This document shows positions 16,744 through 24,119 of a DNA stretch of 27,157 bases, one piece after another. The translations under genes were made by a program, and so were the position numbers. Positions within the stretch are counted from its first letter, which is position 1, and the number at the start of each line of letters is the position of its first letter. Below the pieces are notes generated by a model. That model was not told the DNA's origin. It made no database searches and saw only the letters and a list, made by a program, of their open reading frames with translations. The stretch is taken from positions 1 through 27,157 of IMG/VR virus record IMGVR_UViG_3300013132_004405; one strand, given 5' to 3'. This DNA comes from a virus.

Positions 16744-16772
16744 AGTGTACGGTCTTGAAATGCGTTTGTCAA
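16744..16772 (-). promoter_or_regulatory. Promoter of the phosphatase operon
   Basis: On the minus strand TTGACA (16772-16767), 17-nt spacer, TACACT (16749-16744), then 7 nt to ATG 16736. It matches sigma-70/SigA-type consensus with a leaderless message. Confidence 0.7.
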
Positions 16773-16787
16773 CCCCCCAAAAGACCA

Positions 16788-16805
16788 AATTACAAGCCTG
16801 TAATT
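16788..16805. promoter_or_regulatory. Inverted repeat, possible operator
   Basis: AATTACA-AGCC-TGTAATT is a perfect 7-bp inverted repeat lying 16 nt upstream of the phosphatase -35 box, between divergent transcripts. It has the size of a dimeric repressor site. Confidence 0.45.
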
Positions 16806-16814
16806 GTGTGACGG

Positions 16815-16838
16815 TTGACATTTATGGGTATCCCATAA
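16815..16838 (+). promoter_or_regulatory. TTGACA plus palindrome, possible rightward promoter/operator
   Basis: TTGACA at 16815-16820 is followed at once by the perfect inverted repeat TTATGGG-TAT-CCCATAA (16822-16838). No good -10 sits at 17 nt, so the rightward promoter may depend on a protein bound at the palindrome, or may instead use TATAAA at 16894-16899. Confidence 0.4.
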
Positions 16839-16922
16839 GGGGTTGCAAAATATCTAGGTATCAGTTAAGGTGTCTACCAACATCGGATATTCCTATAAAC
16901 AGCAAATGAGGTATCAAACAAT

Positions 16923-17171
16923 ATGGAAACTACATACACAAAACTGCGTGAGCAGGTCGGTTCCCGTAGGGGGCGTAAGCCACTTCCCGACGCTGAGCGA
17001 AAGCAACGCATAGAGGCTCGCAAGGCTGAAAACCGTCAGCGCATGGAGGCTAAGCGTCGTGCTTGGTTTGTCCTTGAAAACAAATACAACAAGGAATTCA
17101 AGCGCATCTTTGAGGAAGAATTCCAAATCCTGAAGAAGCAGAAGTACTCCGTAAACAACAAAAAGCGATAA
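16923..17171 (+). CDS. Small basic helical protein (82 aa)
   Basis: Highly charged, Arg/Lys/Glu-rich protein with a long helix (DAERKQRIEARKAENRQ) and an aromatic patch (RAWFVLENKY); probably nucleic-acid binding or coiled coil. The start has GAGG at 16908-16911. It follows the divergent control region and is 4 nt from the next gene, so it is the first gene of a rightward pair. No family recognised. Confidence 0.65.
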   Translation: METTYTKLREQVGSRRGRKPLPDAERKQRIEARKAENRQRMEAKRRAWFVLENKYNKEFKRIFEEEFQILKKQKYSVNNKKR

Positions 17172-17175
17172 CCCC

Positions 17176-17661
17176 ATGACGAGGGCTTTACTTCTCAAGA
17201 CCGACGGAACGCACCGAAGGGTTGACCTACCCGAAAAGAATGCGCATGTCACCGTGTCTCAACTCGTTGCTGATGGGGACGCATTTGATTGCGTACATGA
17301 CCCAGAAAAGCGCATAAGAGGCTATCTCCATGACAGGGGTCTTCTTTTGGGACTTTCGGTCAACCCTGTGGCAAGCCTTTTGTTTAACATGAATCTCGTG
17401 GGAGATGTGCTTGTAACAAATCCCCATAATCATAAAGGAGAAGCAGACGGGTACGACTACGACCTTGACGATAGGTGGTTTGACGGTAGAACTTTACTTA
17501 CTTTCAAACAAATTAGCGCTGACGAATCCATACGCGAGGCTCTTGAGGAAGATATCCGCAACATGGATTTTTCACATCATATGTTTTCTCTGACCGAAGA
17601 ACAAATGAAAGAATATTTAGTTTCAGGTGAAATACCACCCGATGCAAGGCGTGTATCCTAA
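17176..17661 (+). CDS. DUF3846-like protein (161 aa)
   Basis: The middle of the protein, GLLLGLSVNPVASLLF followed by VGDVLVTN, matches the pattern N-P-x-A....-GD-V-x-V typical of DUF3846 proteins found in phages and plasmids of Gram-positive bacteria; the preceding acidic/His region and the N-terminal beta hairpin also fit. The family has no established function. The C-terminal 40 residues are acidic and helical. It lies 4 nt after the small basic gene and likely relies on coupled translation, since no ribosome binding site is visible. Confidence 0.65.
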   Translation: MTRALLLKTDGTHRRVDLPEKNAHVTVSQLVADGDAFDCVHDPEKRIRGYLHDRGLLLGLSVNPVASLLFNMNLVGDVLVTNPHNHKGEADGYDYDLDDRWFDGRTLLTFKQISADESIREALEEDIRNMDFSHHMFSLTEEQMKEYLVSGEIPPDARRVS

Positions 17662-17676
17662 ACCACTTATTTCAAC

Positions 17677-17682
17677 TATTAT
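17677..17682 (+). promoter_or_regulatory. -10 box for a leaderless start
   Basis: TATTAT ends 6 nt before ATG 17689. No clear -35 at the usual distance. Confidence 0.4.
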
Positions 17683-17688
17683 TGCTGT

Positions 17689-17988
17689 ATGAGTGATGAA
17701 TACTTGTACGGTGACTACCGTATTCTACGGGCTGACCGCATGCCGTGCCCTGTTTGTGGTCACCCGACAGGTGACTGCAAGCCCCATCAACAAGAATCAC
17801 CCATCCAAAACCCGATAGGAACGGGATTGTTTCCGTCTTTGGACAAACAAACAAAGATTATGTTAGAAGAAGACATACTTGAAGAACGAATCATGTACGG
17901 AAATGTAAAGATAAAAGTGATTAAGTTTCACAAAGGGCAAATGATAACTGTTGCACAAGCACGAGAACACGGATTGTTGAACGAATAA
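17689..17988 (+). CDS. Small zinc-knuckle protein (99 aa)
   Basis: The N-terminal third has MPCPVCGHPTGDCKPH, a C-x2-C-x5-C-x2-H cluster that should bind one zinc. The remainder includes a LEEDILEERI acidic helix and a VKIKVIKFHKGQ beta segment ending in a helix. To my memory the CP.CGHPTGDC motif recurs in small hypothetical actinophage proteins. It is read from its own -10 box 6 nt upstream and lies just before the ribonucleotide reductase promoter. Function unknown. Confidence 0.7.
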   Translation: MSDEYLYGDYRILRADRMPCPVCGHPTGDCKPHQQESPIQNPIGTGLFPSLDKQTKIMLEEDILEERIMYGNVKIKVIKFHKGQMITVAQAREHGLLNE

Positions 17989-18001
17989 CACTCAAATCGG
18001 C

Positions 18002-18030
18002 TTTACTGAAACACTTCGGTGGGGTACAAT
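18002..18030 (+). promoter_or_regulatory. Promoter of the ribonucleotide reductase gene
   Basis: TTTACT (18002-18007), exactly 17 nt spacer, TACAAT (18025-18030). The transcript would begin near 18037 and carry a ~33-nt leader to ATG 18070, which argues against the upstream in-frame GTG at 18019. Confidence 0.55.
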
Positions 18031-18069
18031 GTTTCTTTCCCCGAACAACCCAAATCCGAAAGTTGCGTT

Positions 18070-20001
18070 ATGAAAGACGTTTCCCTGACTCCCGAATTTC
18101 TTGAGAAGTACCGACACATTACACCGCCGTGGGGTTTCAGTGGACTTGGGGAAATCGTCTACCTGCGAACATACTCTCGCCCGATTGAAGGCGTAGACCG
18201 CAACGAAACATGGATTGAAACAGTTTCGCGATGCGTCAACGGTGCCCTAGACATCAATGTTCCATGGACGCAGAAAGAAACAGAAGCCATCTTTGACCAT
18301 GTCTACAACCTTCGCTGTTCATTCTCGGGTCGCGCACTATGGCAACTCGGCACACCGCTCATCAAGAAATTCAACGCATCATCGCTGAACAACTGCTATT
18401 TCACGAACATTGAAAAAGTTGAAGACTTTGAACTCCTGTTTGACTACCTGATGCTCGGAGGCGGAGTCGGTTTCTCTGTGGAACGCTCCAAGATTCACGA
18501 CCTCCCCAAGGTCAAAGCGGGCGTAAAAATCACGCATGAGCGCACCAACGATGCCGACATCATCGTCCCCGACTCACGACAGGGGTGGCGCCGCCTCCTG
18601 CACAGCGTGCTTAAATCATTCTTTGACACAGGTAAGTCGTTCTCGTATTCAACGATTCTTATCCGAGAGTTCGGTGCACCGCTCAAGACATTCGGTGGCA
18701 CAGCAAGCGGACCCGGTGCCCTAGTGGAAGGAATCAAGGACATCAGCGAAGTGTTCCAAGCACGAGAAGGGAAGAAACTCCGCTCCATTGATGTGTTGGA
18801 CATCTGCAACATCATCGGTCGTATCGTCGTCTCTGGCTCGTCTCGCCGCTCGGCACAAATCGCAATCGGAGACCCCGACGATGTTTTGTTCCTACGAGCC
18901 AAGAATTGGGCATCGGGCGAGATTCCTGCTTGGCGAGCCAACAGCAACAACAGCATTTACGCGGACTATTACGACCACATCATGCCCGAACTATGGAAGG
19001 GCTACACGGGCAACGGAGAGCCATACGGTCTCGTAAACCGTCGCCTTGCACGCAAGTACGGTCGCACAGGAGAAGCAAAAGTAGACACGACAGTGGAAGG
19101 TTTCAACCCGTGCGCAGAAATCGGTCTCAGTGACGGAGAGTCATGCAACCTAGCCACGATTTTCTTGCCGAATGTCCGCAGCGAAAAAGAATTTCACGAA
19201 ATTTCGCGTCTTCTCTACATGCTTCAAAAGCAGATTACCCGCCTTGAATATCCGTACCAAAAGACCACCGATATTGTCCGCAAGAATGCGCGACTTGGGC
19301 AGAGCATCACCGGCATCTTGCAGTGCACCGAAGAACAAATAGGCTGGCTGTCTTGCGCCTATGAGGTGCTCGCTGATTTTGACGAAAAGTATTCACAGAG
19401 CAAGAACTTGCCGAAATCGGTGCGTTTGACCACTGTCCAACCATCGGGGACGCTTTCGCTGCTTCCGGGTGTCACACCTGGCATTCACCCTGCTTTCGCG
19501 CCGTTCTACATCCGTCGCGTACGATTCGGAGCCGCCGATGGGCTCGTGGACTCGCTCCGCAAGCGTGGACACAAGGTTGTTTGGGACATTGGTTTGGATG
19601 GACGGGAAGACCACACGAAGTATGTGGTGGAGTTCCCATGCAAGTCGCCTGAGGGTGCGGTTCTCGCGAAGAACATGACCGCAATAGAGCAATTGGAATG
19701 GGTAGCCAAAATGCAGAAAGTTTGGGCAGACAACGCTGTTTCGGTAACCGTTTATTACCGTAAGGAAGAACTTGACTCCATCAAAGAATGGCTGTCAAAG
19801 AACTACGACGAGAACATCAAATCGGTATCGTTCTTGCTTCACAGCGACCACAACTTCCCGTTGCCACCGTACGAAGAAATCAGTGAAGAGGAATACGGCG
19901 CCATGTTTAAGAAGATTGACATGTCTGTTGCCTTGACGCCGATTTCGGGTGACGACTTGGACATTGATGCTTGCGCATCAGGGGCTTGCCCAATTCGGTG
20001 A
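18070..20001 (+). CDS. nrdJ: Adenosylcobalamin-dependent (class II) ribonucleoside-triphosphate reductase
   Basis: Reduces ribonucleoside triphosphates to deoxy forms with a coenzyme-B12 radical, supplying dNTPs for phage replication. This is the monomeric RTPR type: all five functional cysteines of the Lactobacillus leichmannii enzyme have counterparts: Cys109 (NNCY), Cys348 in NPCAEI with Glu350, Cys359 (SCNLAT) at the same 11-residue spacing, and the C-terminal pair Cys635/Cys640 (CASGACPIR), which takes electrons from thioredoxin. SSRRSAQIAIGDPDD and VQPSGTLSLL are also typical. At 643 aa it is ~100 shorter than the 739-aa L. leichmannii enzyme, mostly between the first and second Cys and before the tail. 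Activity would depend on host cobalamin. The start is set after the promoter. The stop overlaps the next gene (GTGA). Confidence 0.95.
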   Translation: MKDVSLTPEFLEKYRHITPPWGFSGLGEIVYLRTYSRPIEGVDRNETWIETVSRCVNGALDINVPWTQKETEAIFDHVYNLRCSFSGRALWQLGTPLIKKFNASSLNNCYFTNIEKVEDFELLFDYLMLGGGVGFSVERSKIHDLPKVKAGVKITHERTNDADIIVPDSRQGWRRLLHSVLKSFFDTGKSFSYSTILIREFGAPLKTFGGTASGPGALVEGIKDISEVFQAREGKKLRSIDVLDICNIIGRIVVSGSSRRSAQIAIGDPDDVLFLRAKNWASGEIPAWRANSNNSIYADYYDHIMPELWKGYTGNGEPYGLVNRRLARKYGRTGEAKVDTTVEGFNPCAEIGLSDGESCNLATIFLPNVRSEKEFHEISRLLYMLQKQITRLEYPYQKTTDIVRKNARLGQSITGILQCTEEQIGWLSCAYEVLADFDEKYSQSKNLPKSVRLTTVQPSGTLSLLPGVTPGIHPAFAPFYIRRVRFGAADGLVDSLRKRGHKVVWDIGLDGREDHTKYVVEFPCKSPEGAVLAKNMTAIEQLEWVAKMQKVWADNAVSVTVYYRKEELDSIKEWLSKNYDENIKSVSFLLHSDHNFPLPPYEEISEEEYGAMFKKIDMSVALTPISGDDLDIDACASGACPIR

Positions 20002-20390
20002 CAACTATTTCAGTGCTCAAAGACGCACGGGTACACGAGATTTACTATAGGGCTGCTGAAGCAATCTCGCGACGCGGTCTGTCCAATAGTCTCGTCTACG
20101 ACCCGTACACCCACAAAATTGACATCATGGGCGGGATTCTTCTTGCGTGCGGAGCGTCAGAACGCAAACTAGCAGAAGGTTTATTGGAGGTAGAAGAATG
20201 CGGTGTCCCACCAGTTAACCAAGGGAAAGTACATGTTGCGTACGAGTATGTTGAATCTGCTTTGGCTAAAGACCCGAGTGAATGGTGCGAGAACCATGCG
20301 ACGCACGAGGCTGTCGCATTGCTTCAAAGGCTTGCAGAAAGAATAGAGATATCTATTCGGATACCTGAATCACTCACTCAAAAAGGCTAA
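19998..20390 (+). CDS. Small protein, DUF6197-like (130 aa)
   Basis: GTG 19998 overlaps the reductase stop (GTGA), a classic coupled start, and removes nine residues of the longer frame. The sequence has a start of helices (RVHEIYYRAAEAISRRG), then IMGGILLACGAS, and a C-terminal WCENHATHEAVALLQRLAE. That pattern, with a GA/CGA helix and W...AT..EV..LL near the end, resembles DUF6197-type proteins known from actinobacteria and their phages, with no known function. Coupling to the reductase suggests a role in nucleotide metabolism, but there is no direct evidence. The 3' end overlaps the convergent methyltransferase by 17 nt. Confidence 0.6.
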   Translation: MTTISVLKDARVHEIYYRAAEAISRRGLSNSLVYDPYTHKIDIMGGILLACGASERKLAEGLLEVEECGVPPVNQGKVHVAYEYVESALAKDPSEWCENHATHEAVALLQRLAERIEISIRIPESLTQKG

Positions 20391-21699
20391 GTTGTTCCGT
20401 TTCTTTTTCTTTTCTGATTTCTTCTTCTTCGTCCGCTAAACGCTTTGTCGCTATTTTCGCATATTCTGAATTAAGTTCACAGCCGAGATAGTCGCGCCCA
20501 AGACGCAACGCAACAACACCAGTTGTTCCCGAACCGAAGAATGTGTCAAGAACCGTGCACGGCACCGTTTCGTCAGTTTCGCATTTGCATGTTTTAGCCC
20601 ATCCGACAGTCTGTGTTTCAGTGATAACTGCTTCTTCAACAAGTTCATCCTGATTGACGGGTTTCTTTTCCAATACTCTTTCCCGAGGCGCACCACACAA
20701 CGAACAGCATCCCTGTTCACTTGTGCCTGCTTTGATGCACGGTTCCACTAGGTCTGTTGGGAATACTGCGAAATGTGCTTCCTTATAGGGTTTTGTGTTT
20801 ATTGTCCACACCGACCGCTTGTTTTTGAACGCACCCGTCATCCCGTGCATCGCATTGGAGATTCCTGCTTCTTTGCGGCTGTCAGCCCTAGCGCCCCTGT
20901 TGTCGTGCGGATATTTTGCGGGCTCCTTGATTGCTTCGGAATCAAAGAAGTATTGACTCTTTTTTGTTAGAAGGAAGATGTACTCGTGTGCCTTGGTGCA
21001 TCTGTCTGTTACCGATTCGGGCATCGGATTCGGTTTATGCCAAATGATGTCCTGTCGCAGAAACCATCCGTCCTGCTGTAACGCTAAAGCGACACGCCAC
21101 GGGATGCCGACCAAATCTTTCGGTTTTAGATAGCCGTCATCGCGCCCGATGCGGGCACGAAAGTCCTCATTCTCGCCACCAGCATTGGAAGCGTTTGTGG
21201 AGGCAATCGTTTGTTTCCATCCGTTACCGTTGCTTCCCGCATACGAGTCACCCAAATTGAGCCACAGAGTGCCATCATCGCGAAGGATGCGTCGCACTTC
21301 GCGGAACACACCAACCATGTCTTCTACATATGAATCAAATGTTGGTTCTAATCCAAGTTGGTTATCAATCCTGATTGCTCCACACCTGCGGCAATAGGAT
21401 TTGTAAATACCGTCCCCGATTGCGCCTTCTAAATTTCTTTGACCAGTGGATGTTTTGTCGCTTTGTTTACTATCGCGTTTGTGCGAACAATTAGGGTCCC
21501 CGCCCTCCCATTTGCCTATGCCATAGTCACGCAAACCCCAATAAGGAGGAGATGTGACTACGCAATGAATTGACCCATCGGGGATACTTTTCAAAGATTC
21601 TCGGACATCACCCAAAAGAATTTTTGGGTTGAAAACAAAAGGCTGTTCTTGAGCAGCGTCGTCCTGCTGATGGTCGGTCATTGTGGTTTCATCCCCCAT
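20374..21699 (-). CDS. DNA methyltransferase, N4-cytosine/N6-adenine type
   Basis: S-adenosylmethionine-dependent DNA amino-methyltransferase, 441 aa. Motif IV is TSPPYWGLRDYG (SPPY at residues 50-53) near the N-terminus and motif I is FFGSGTTG (about 387-394) near the C-terminus, the beta-type circular order. The SPPY form is common in N4-cytosine and some N6-adenine enzymes. Between them lie QDIIWHKPNPMPESV and a variable target-recognition region. Two Cys clusters (C...YCRRCG near 110 and CCSLCG...CKC near 335-370) look like inserted zinc sites. No restriction partner is adjacent, so it is probably an orphan enzyme protecting phage DNA. An internal ATG (Met7, 21681) preceded by GGGGGA is an alternative start. 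It is read after the histone-like gene, 11 nt away. Confidence 0.92.
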   Translation of the reverse strand: MGDETTMTDHQQDDAAQEQPFVFNPKILLGDVRESLKSIPDGSIHCVVTSPPYWGLRDYGIGKWEGGDPNCSHKRDSKQSDKTSTGQRNLEGAIGDGIYKSYCRRCGAIRIDNQLGLEPTFDSYVEDMVGVFREVRRILRDDGTLWLNLGDSYAGSNGNGWKQTIASTNASNAGGENEDFRARIGRDDGYLKPKDLVGIPWRVALALQQDGWFLRQDIIWHKPNPMPESVTDRCTKAHEYIFLLTKKSQYFFDSEAIKEPAKYPHDNRGARADSRKEAGISNAMHGMTGAFKNKRSVWTINTKPYKEAHFAVFPTDLVEPCIKAGTSEQGCCSLCGAPRERVLEKKPVNQDELVEEAVITETQTVGWAKTCKCETDETVPCTVLDTFFGSGTTGVVALRLGRDYLGCELNSEYAKIATKRLADEEEEIRKEKETEQLSLFE

Positions 21700-21710
21700 G
21701 GGGGGAAAGC

Positions 21711-21989
21711 CTACTTAGAGTTTTTGAACCACGCAAGTACACGCTTACGAAGCGACTTGGACTTCAGGTCGTTCGCGTAAACAATGACAGGATTCAGAAC
21801 ATCCTGAACATACTTTTCCGCTGCACTGATGTCTTCAGTCACTGCCGCCGCCACGGATTGAGTGGCGTCCTTTACCGCTTCTGCGGTATTGGATTTGACA
21901 ACAGCCTTGGAAGGGTTCTTTTTAGGAGTAGCCTTCTTTTTTGCTGGTGACTTCTTCTTCTGTGGGGTTGATTTCTTCTTTTGTGCCAT
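21711..21989 (-). CDS. Histone H1-like lysine-rich protein (92 aa)
   Basis: The first ~30 residues are almost all Lys, Pro, Ala and Ser (KKKSPAKKKATPKK), as in bacterial H1-like and Lsr2/HU-tail proteins, so it should bind DNA non-specifically by charge. The C-terminal two thirds is an Ala-rich helical domain ending in a basic LRKRVLAWFKN segment. There is no membrane segment. It precedes the DNA methyltransferase in the same leftward transcript. A role in phage DNA compaction or host chromosome silencing is possible; which one cannot be told from sequence. Confidence 0.75.
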   Translation of the reverse strand: MAQKKKSTPQKKKSPAKKKATPKKNPSKAVVKSNTAEAVKDATQSVAAAVTEDISAAEKYVQDVLNPVIVYANDLKSKSLRKRVLAWFKNSK

Positions 21990-22061
21990 GACAGCAAACT
22001 ACTACATTCGGGCTACCTAAAATGAAACACCCTAGTTCTTTTATGACCAATAAATATAGGG

Positions 22062-22067
22062 TATTTT
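22062..22067 (+). promoter_or_regulatory. -10 box for a leaderless operon start
   Basis: TATTTT ends 7 nt before ATG 22075, in the 85-nt gap between divergent genes. The -35 region (TTTTAT, 22039-22044) is poor. Confidence 0.4.
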
Positions 22068-22074
22068 GGACTAG

Positions 22075-22704
22075 ATGGAAACCGGCTCCTACGAAACAGA
22101 CTTGGACAAACTAGCCCTTGCTGTTGAAGCGACGAAAATAGCCAAGCAACAAACCGTTGACGAGGAAGGAATCGGTCAAGATATAAACATAAATTTGTTT
22201 AGTTGGAAACAGGACAAACTCGTATCAATAATGCAACTCATGAAGACACATCAGATAAGCCGAAATGAGCGTTTGGAAAAATTGACGCGAGCAGCATGCA
22301 TAAAACGACAAGGTTGGGGTGTCGATTCGTTTACATTTGTTGCCGAAGGATATTGTTCTTTGAAGCCATCTGAAACAAAAGACCAAGATTTGGCAAGCCT
22401 TTTTGCAAAACCGAATTCGCCTGTTTCGGAATGTATATCTTTCACGCATTTTGGTGAAGAACCCGTATTTGTATCAGTTCCCTACTCAATCAAAGTCGGT
22501 CGTGTGGTTGAGTTCGGAAAGGCTTTACGGTACTCTGCTCTTAATGTATTGAGAGACCTAGCATATGCAGCGACACTAAACGCTGCATTAAAATTGGATG
22601 TCGACTCAAATCAACCCGATGAATACAAAGAATCATTTTACGCAACCCTTGCGGACGGAATCATAGATTTGGGTTTTGAAATATTCTACAGAGATGATTT
22701 ATGA
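22075..22704 (+). CDS. Unknown protein (209 aa) heading the MazG-oxygenase operon
   Basis: No family is recognised. The N-terminus is a charged helix; residues ~65-105 (RLEKLTRAACIKRQGWGVDSF onward) and ~120-160 (FTHFGEEPVFVSVPYS) look folded, and an Ala/Leu-rich helix follows (RDLAYAATLNAALKL). There is no signal peptide, membrane span or catalytic motif I can identify. It begins 7 nt after a -10 box and its stop overlaps the MazG start (ATGA), so it is the first gene of a four-gene coupled operon. The FTHFGEEP segment suggests a beta-rich core. Function unknown. Confidence 0.75.
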   Translation: METGSYETDLDKLALAVEATKIAKQQTVDEEGIGQDININLFSWKQDKLVSIMQLMKTHQISRNERLEKLTRAACIKRQGWGVDSFTFVAEGYCSLKPSETKDQDLASLFAKPNSPVSECISFTHFGEEPVFVSVPYSIKVGRVVEFGKALRYSALNVLRDLAYAATLNAALKLDVDSNQPDEYKESFYATLADGIIDLGFEIFYRDDL

Positions 22705-23042
22705 AGGTGCACGAAATGGATTTTGCGAACTATCAATGGAGAACAAGTCAAACTGCTATTTACCCAAAAGAAAAAATGTTGGAGTATCTCTCGCTTGGTC
22801 TTGTGTCGGAAGCAGGTGAAGTGGCAGGCAAAGTGAAGAAAATTATTCGTGACCACGATTCAAAATTAACAGTTGAAATGAAACAGGCTTTAGCGGCGGA
22901 GATAGGCGATGTTCTGTGGTATGTTGCCCAACTGTGTTCTGCAGTTGATATGAATATGGGTCTAGTCGCCCGAGACAACATTGAAAAACTTCTAAAGCGT
23001 AAACAGTCAAATACTTTAAGTGGAGATGGAGACAATAGGTAA
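22701..23042 (+). CDS. mazG: MazG-like nucleotide pyrophosphohydrolase
   Basis: All-alpha NTP pyrophosphatase family (113 aa): hydrolyses nucleoside triphosphates to monophosphate and PPi. The metal-binding signature is intact as SEAGE (Glu37, Glu40) and EIGD (Glu67, Asp70), the E-x2-E...E-x2-D arrangement. The TAIYP, LGL and IRD segments and the C-terminal KLLKRK...GDGDNR match the short phage/actinobacterial MazG type. The single-domain length is normal for phages. It probably recycles host nucleotides or adjusts (p)ppGpp or damaged-nucleotide pools; phage roles are debated. Starts and stops overlap neighbours (ATGA and TAATG), so it is tightly coupled. Confidence 0.92.
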   Translation: MKVHEMDFANYQWRTSQTAIYPKEKMLEYLSLGLVSEAGEVAGKVKKIIRDHDSKLTVEMKQALAAEIGDVLWYVAQLCSAVDMNMGLVARDNIEKLLKRKQSNTLSGDGDNR

Positions 23043-23248
23043 TGGGAAAGAAAAATAAGAAAGTTTCTCGTGGGGCACAACAACGAACACGCTTCAATTA
23101 CTTAACAAAAGAGTATGAGACAGTGCCGGGAACCAAGGCAGGAAAACGGAGAACCCGCTTGCCGTACGGTCATCCACTCAGAACTCACGACCTTGCGCCG
23201 AAACGAAAACGCAGAGAAGGCAAACGGGATGGCGATTCAACCGAATGA
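23042..23248 (+). CDS. Small basic protein (68 aa)
   Basis: Strongly basic protein with GKKNKKVSRGAQQRTRF at the start and KRKRREGKRDG at the end; probably disordered and nucleic-acid binding. A central PGTKAGKRRTRLPYGHP has a few conserved-looking Gly/Pro. It overlaps the MazG stop by one base (TAATG) and the oxygenase start by 20 nt. No family recognised. Confidence 0.6.
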   Translation: MGKKNKKVSRGAQQRTRFNYLTKEYETVPGTKAGKRRTRLPYGHPLRTHDLAPKRKRREGKRDGDSTE

Positions 23249-24119
23249 ACCCCTAACGCTAATCAAAGGCGTTGAGATAGGTCAGATTCCTGCGACTCCG
23301 CTAGTACCACCGATGAGCGATGACATCGTAAAACAGGCATCCGATTTGTTGTTGAAGTTCGGCGCTCATTATGGTTTCCCTGTCGCCTACAAACAGGAGC
23401 AGAACGGTCGCCTGATTCAACACATACTTCCCAATCCCAAAACGGAATTCGCACAAATTTCTTCATCTTCCAAAGCATTGCTGAAAATGCACACAGAAAC
23501 AGCATTTCATCCGCACAAGCCAGATGTTCTTATTTTAATGTGTTTACGCGGAGATAAGAGTGCTCCAACCACATACGTGAATTTTGGGGACATCTTAAGA
23601 AATATAGATGTCGGATTGATGTACGAGTTGATGCGCCCCCAATTTTATATCCAACCTGATTTGTCTTTCAAGGAAGACAAAGAACAATACGACGAATGGT
23701 TGGTGCCGGTCATTAATTTCAGACACAAAAAGTTTAAGTTCGTTTTTGACGAAGACCTGATGAGGGGAAAAACCGAAGTTGCAAGTTCCGCTTTGGAATG
23801 TTTCAAGAAATTGGTTGACGAGAATATAAAAGAAATTGTTCTTGAAGATGGTGATGTTCTTATTATTGACAATCATCAGGTTGCCCACGGCAGGAAACCT
23901 TTTCAGCCTCGCTATGACGGAACAGATAGATGGTTGATGAGATTGATGGTAAAAGAACAACTTCCTGACAAGGGGGAGTGTGTGGTTTCAACCCACCCCG
24001 TCATTGTGACTGAGTTTTGTTCTTCTCTTCATCGTCTTCCCCACCTTCGGTCAACGCAGGGAAATCGCCCAACAACTTATTCACCGTCGTCTCCTCAATC
24101 ACGCCAGAATCACGCATAA
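23229..24119 (+). CDS. Fe(II)/2-oxoglutarate oxygenase, clavaminate synthase/AsnO/VioC-like
   Basis: Non-heme iron oxygenase, 296 aa from ATG 23229, which has GAGAAGG 8 nt upstream. Ligands are visible: His88-Thr-Glu90 in MHTETAFHPHKPDVL, with HxE instead of the usual HxD, then His220 in DNHQVAHGRKPF and the 2-oxoglutarate-binding Arg234, 14 residues later, in TDRWLMR. HxE together with AFH...PD...L.CLR is the hallmark of the clavaminate synthase-like group (clavaminate synthase, asparagine oxygenase AsnO, arginine hydroxylase VioC), which hydroxylates carbons of free or carrier-bound amino acids. The substrate here is unknown. It is the last gene of the operon with MazG. The last ~40 residues are translated across 119 nt antisense to the next gene, beyond the usual end of the domain. 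Confidence 0.85.
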   Translation: MAIQPNEPLTLIKGVEIGQIPATPLVPPMSDDIVKQASDLLLKFGAHYGFPVAYKQEQNGRLIQHILPNPKTEFAQISSSSKALLKMHTETAFHPHKPDVLILMCLRGDKSAPTTYVNFGDILRNIDVGLMYELMRPQFYIQPDLSFKEDKEQYDEWLVPVINFRHKKFKFVFDEDLMRGKTEVASSALECFKKLVDENIKEIVLEDGDVLIIDNHQVAHGRKPFQPRYDGTDRWLMRLMVKEQLPDKGECVVSTHPVIVTEFCSSLHRLPHLRSTQGNRPTTYSPSSPQSRQNHA

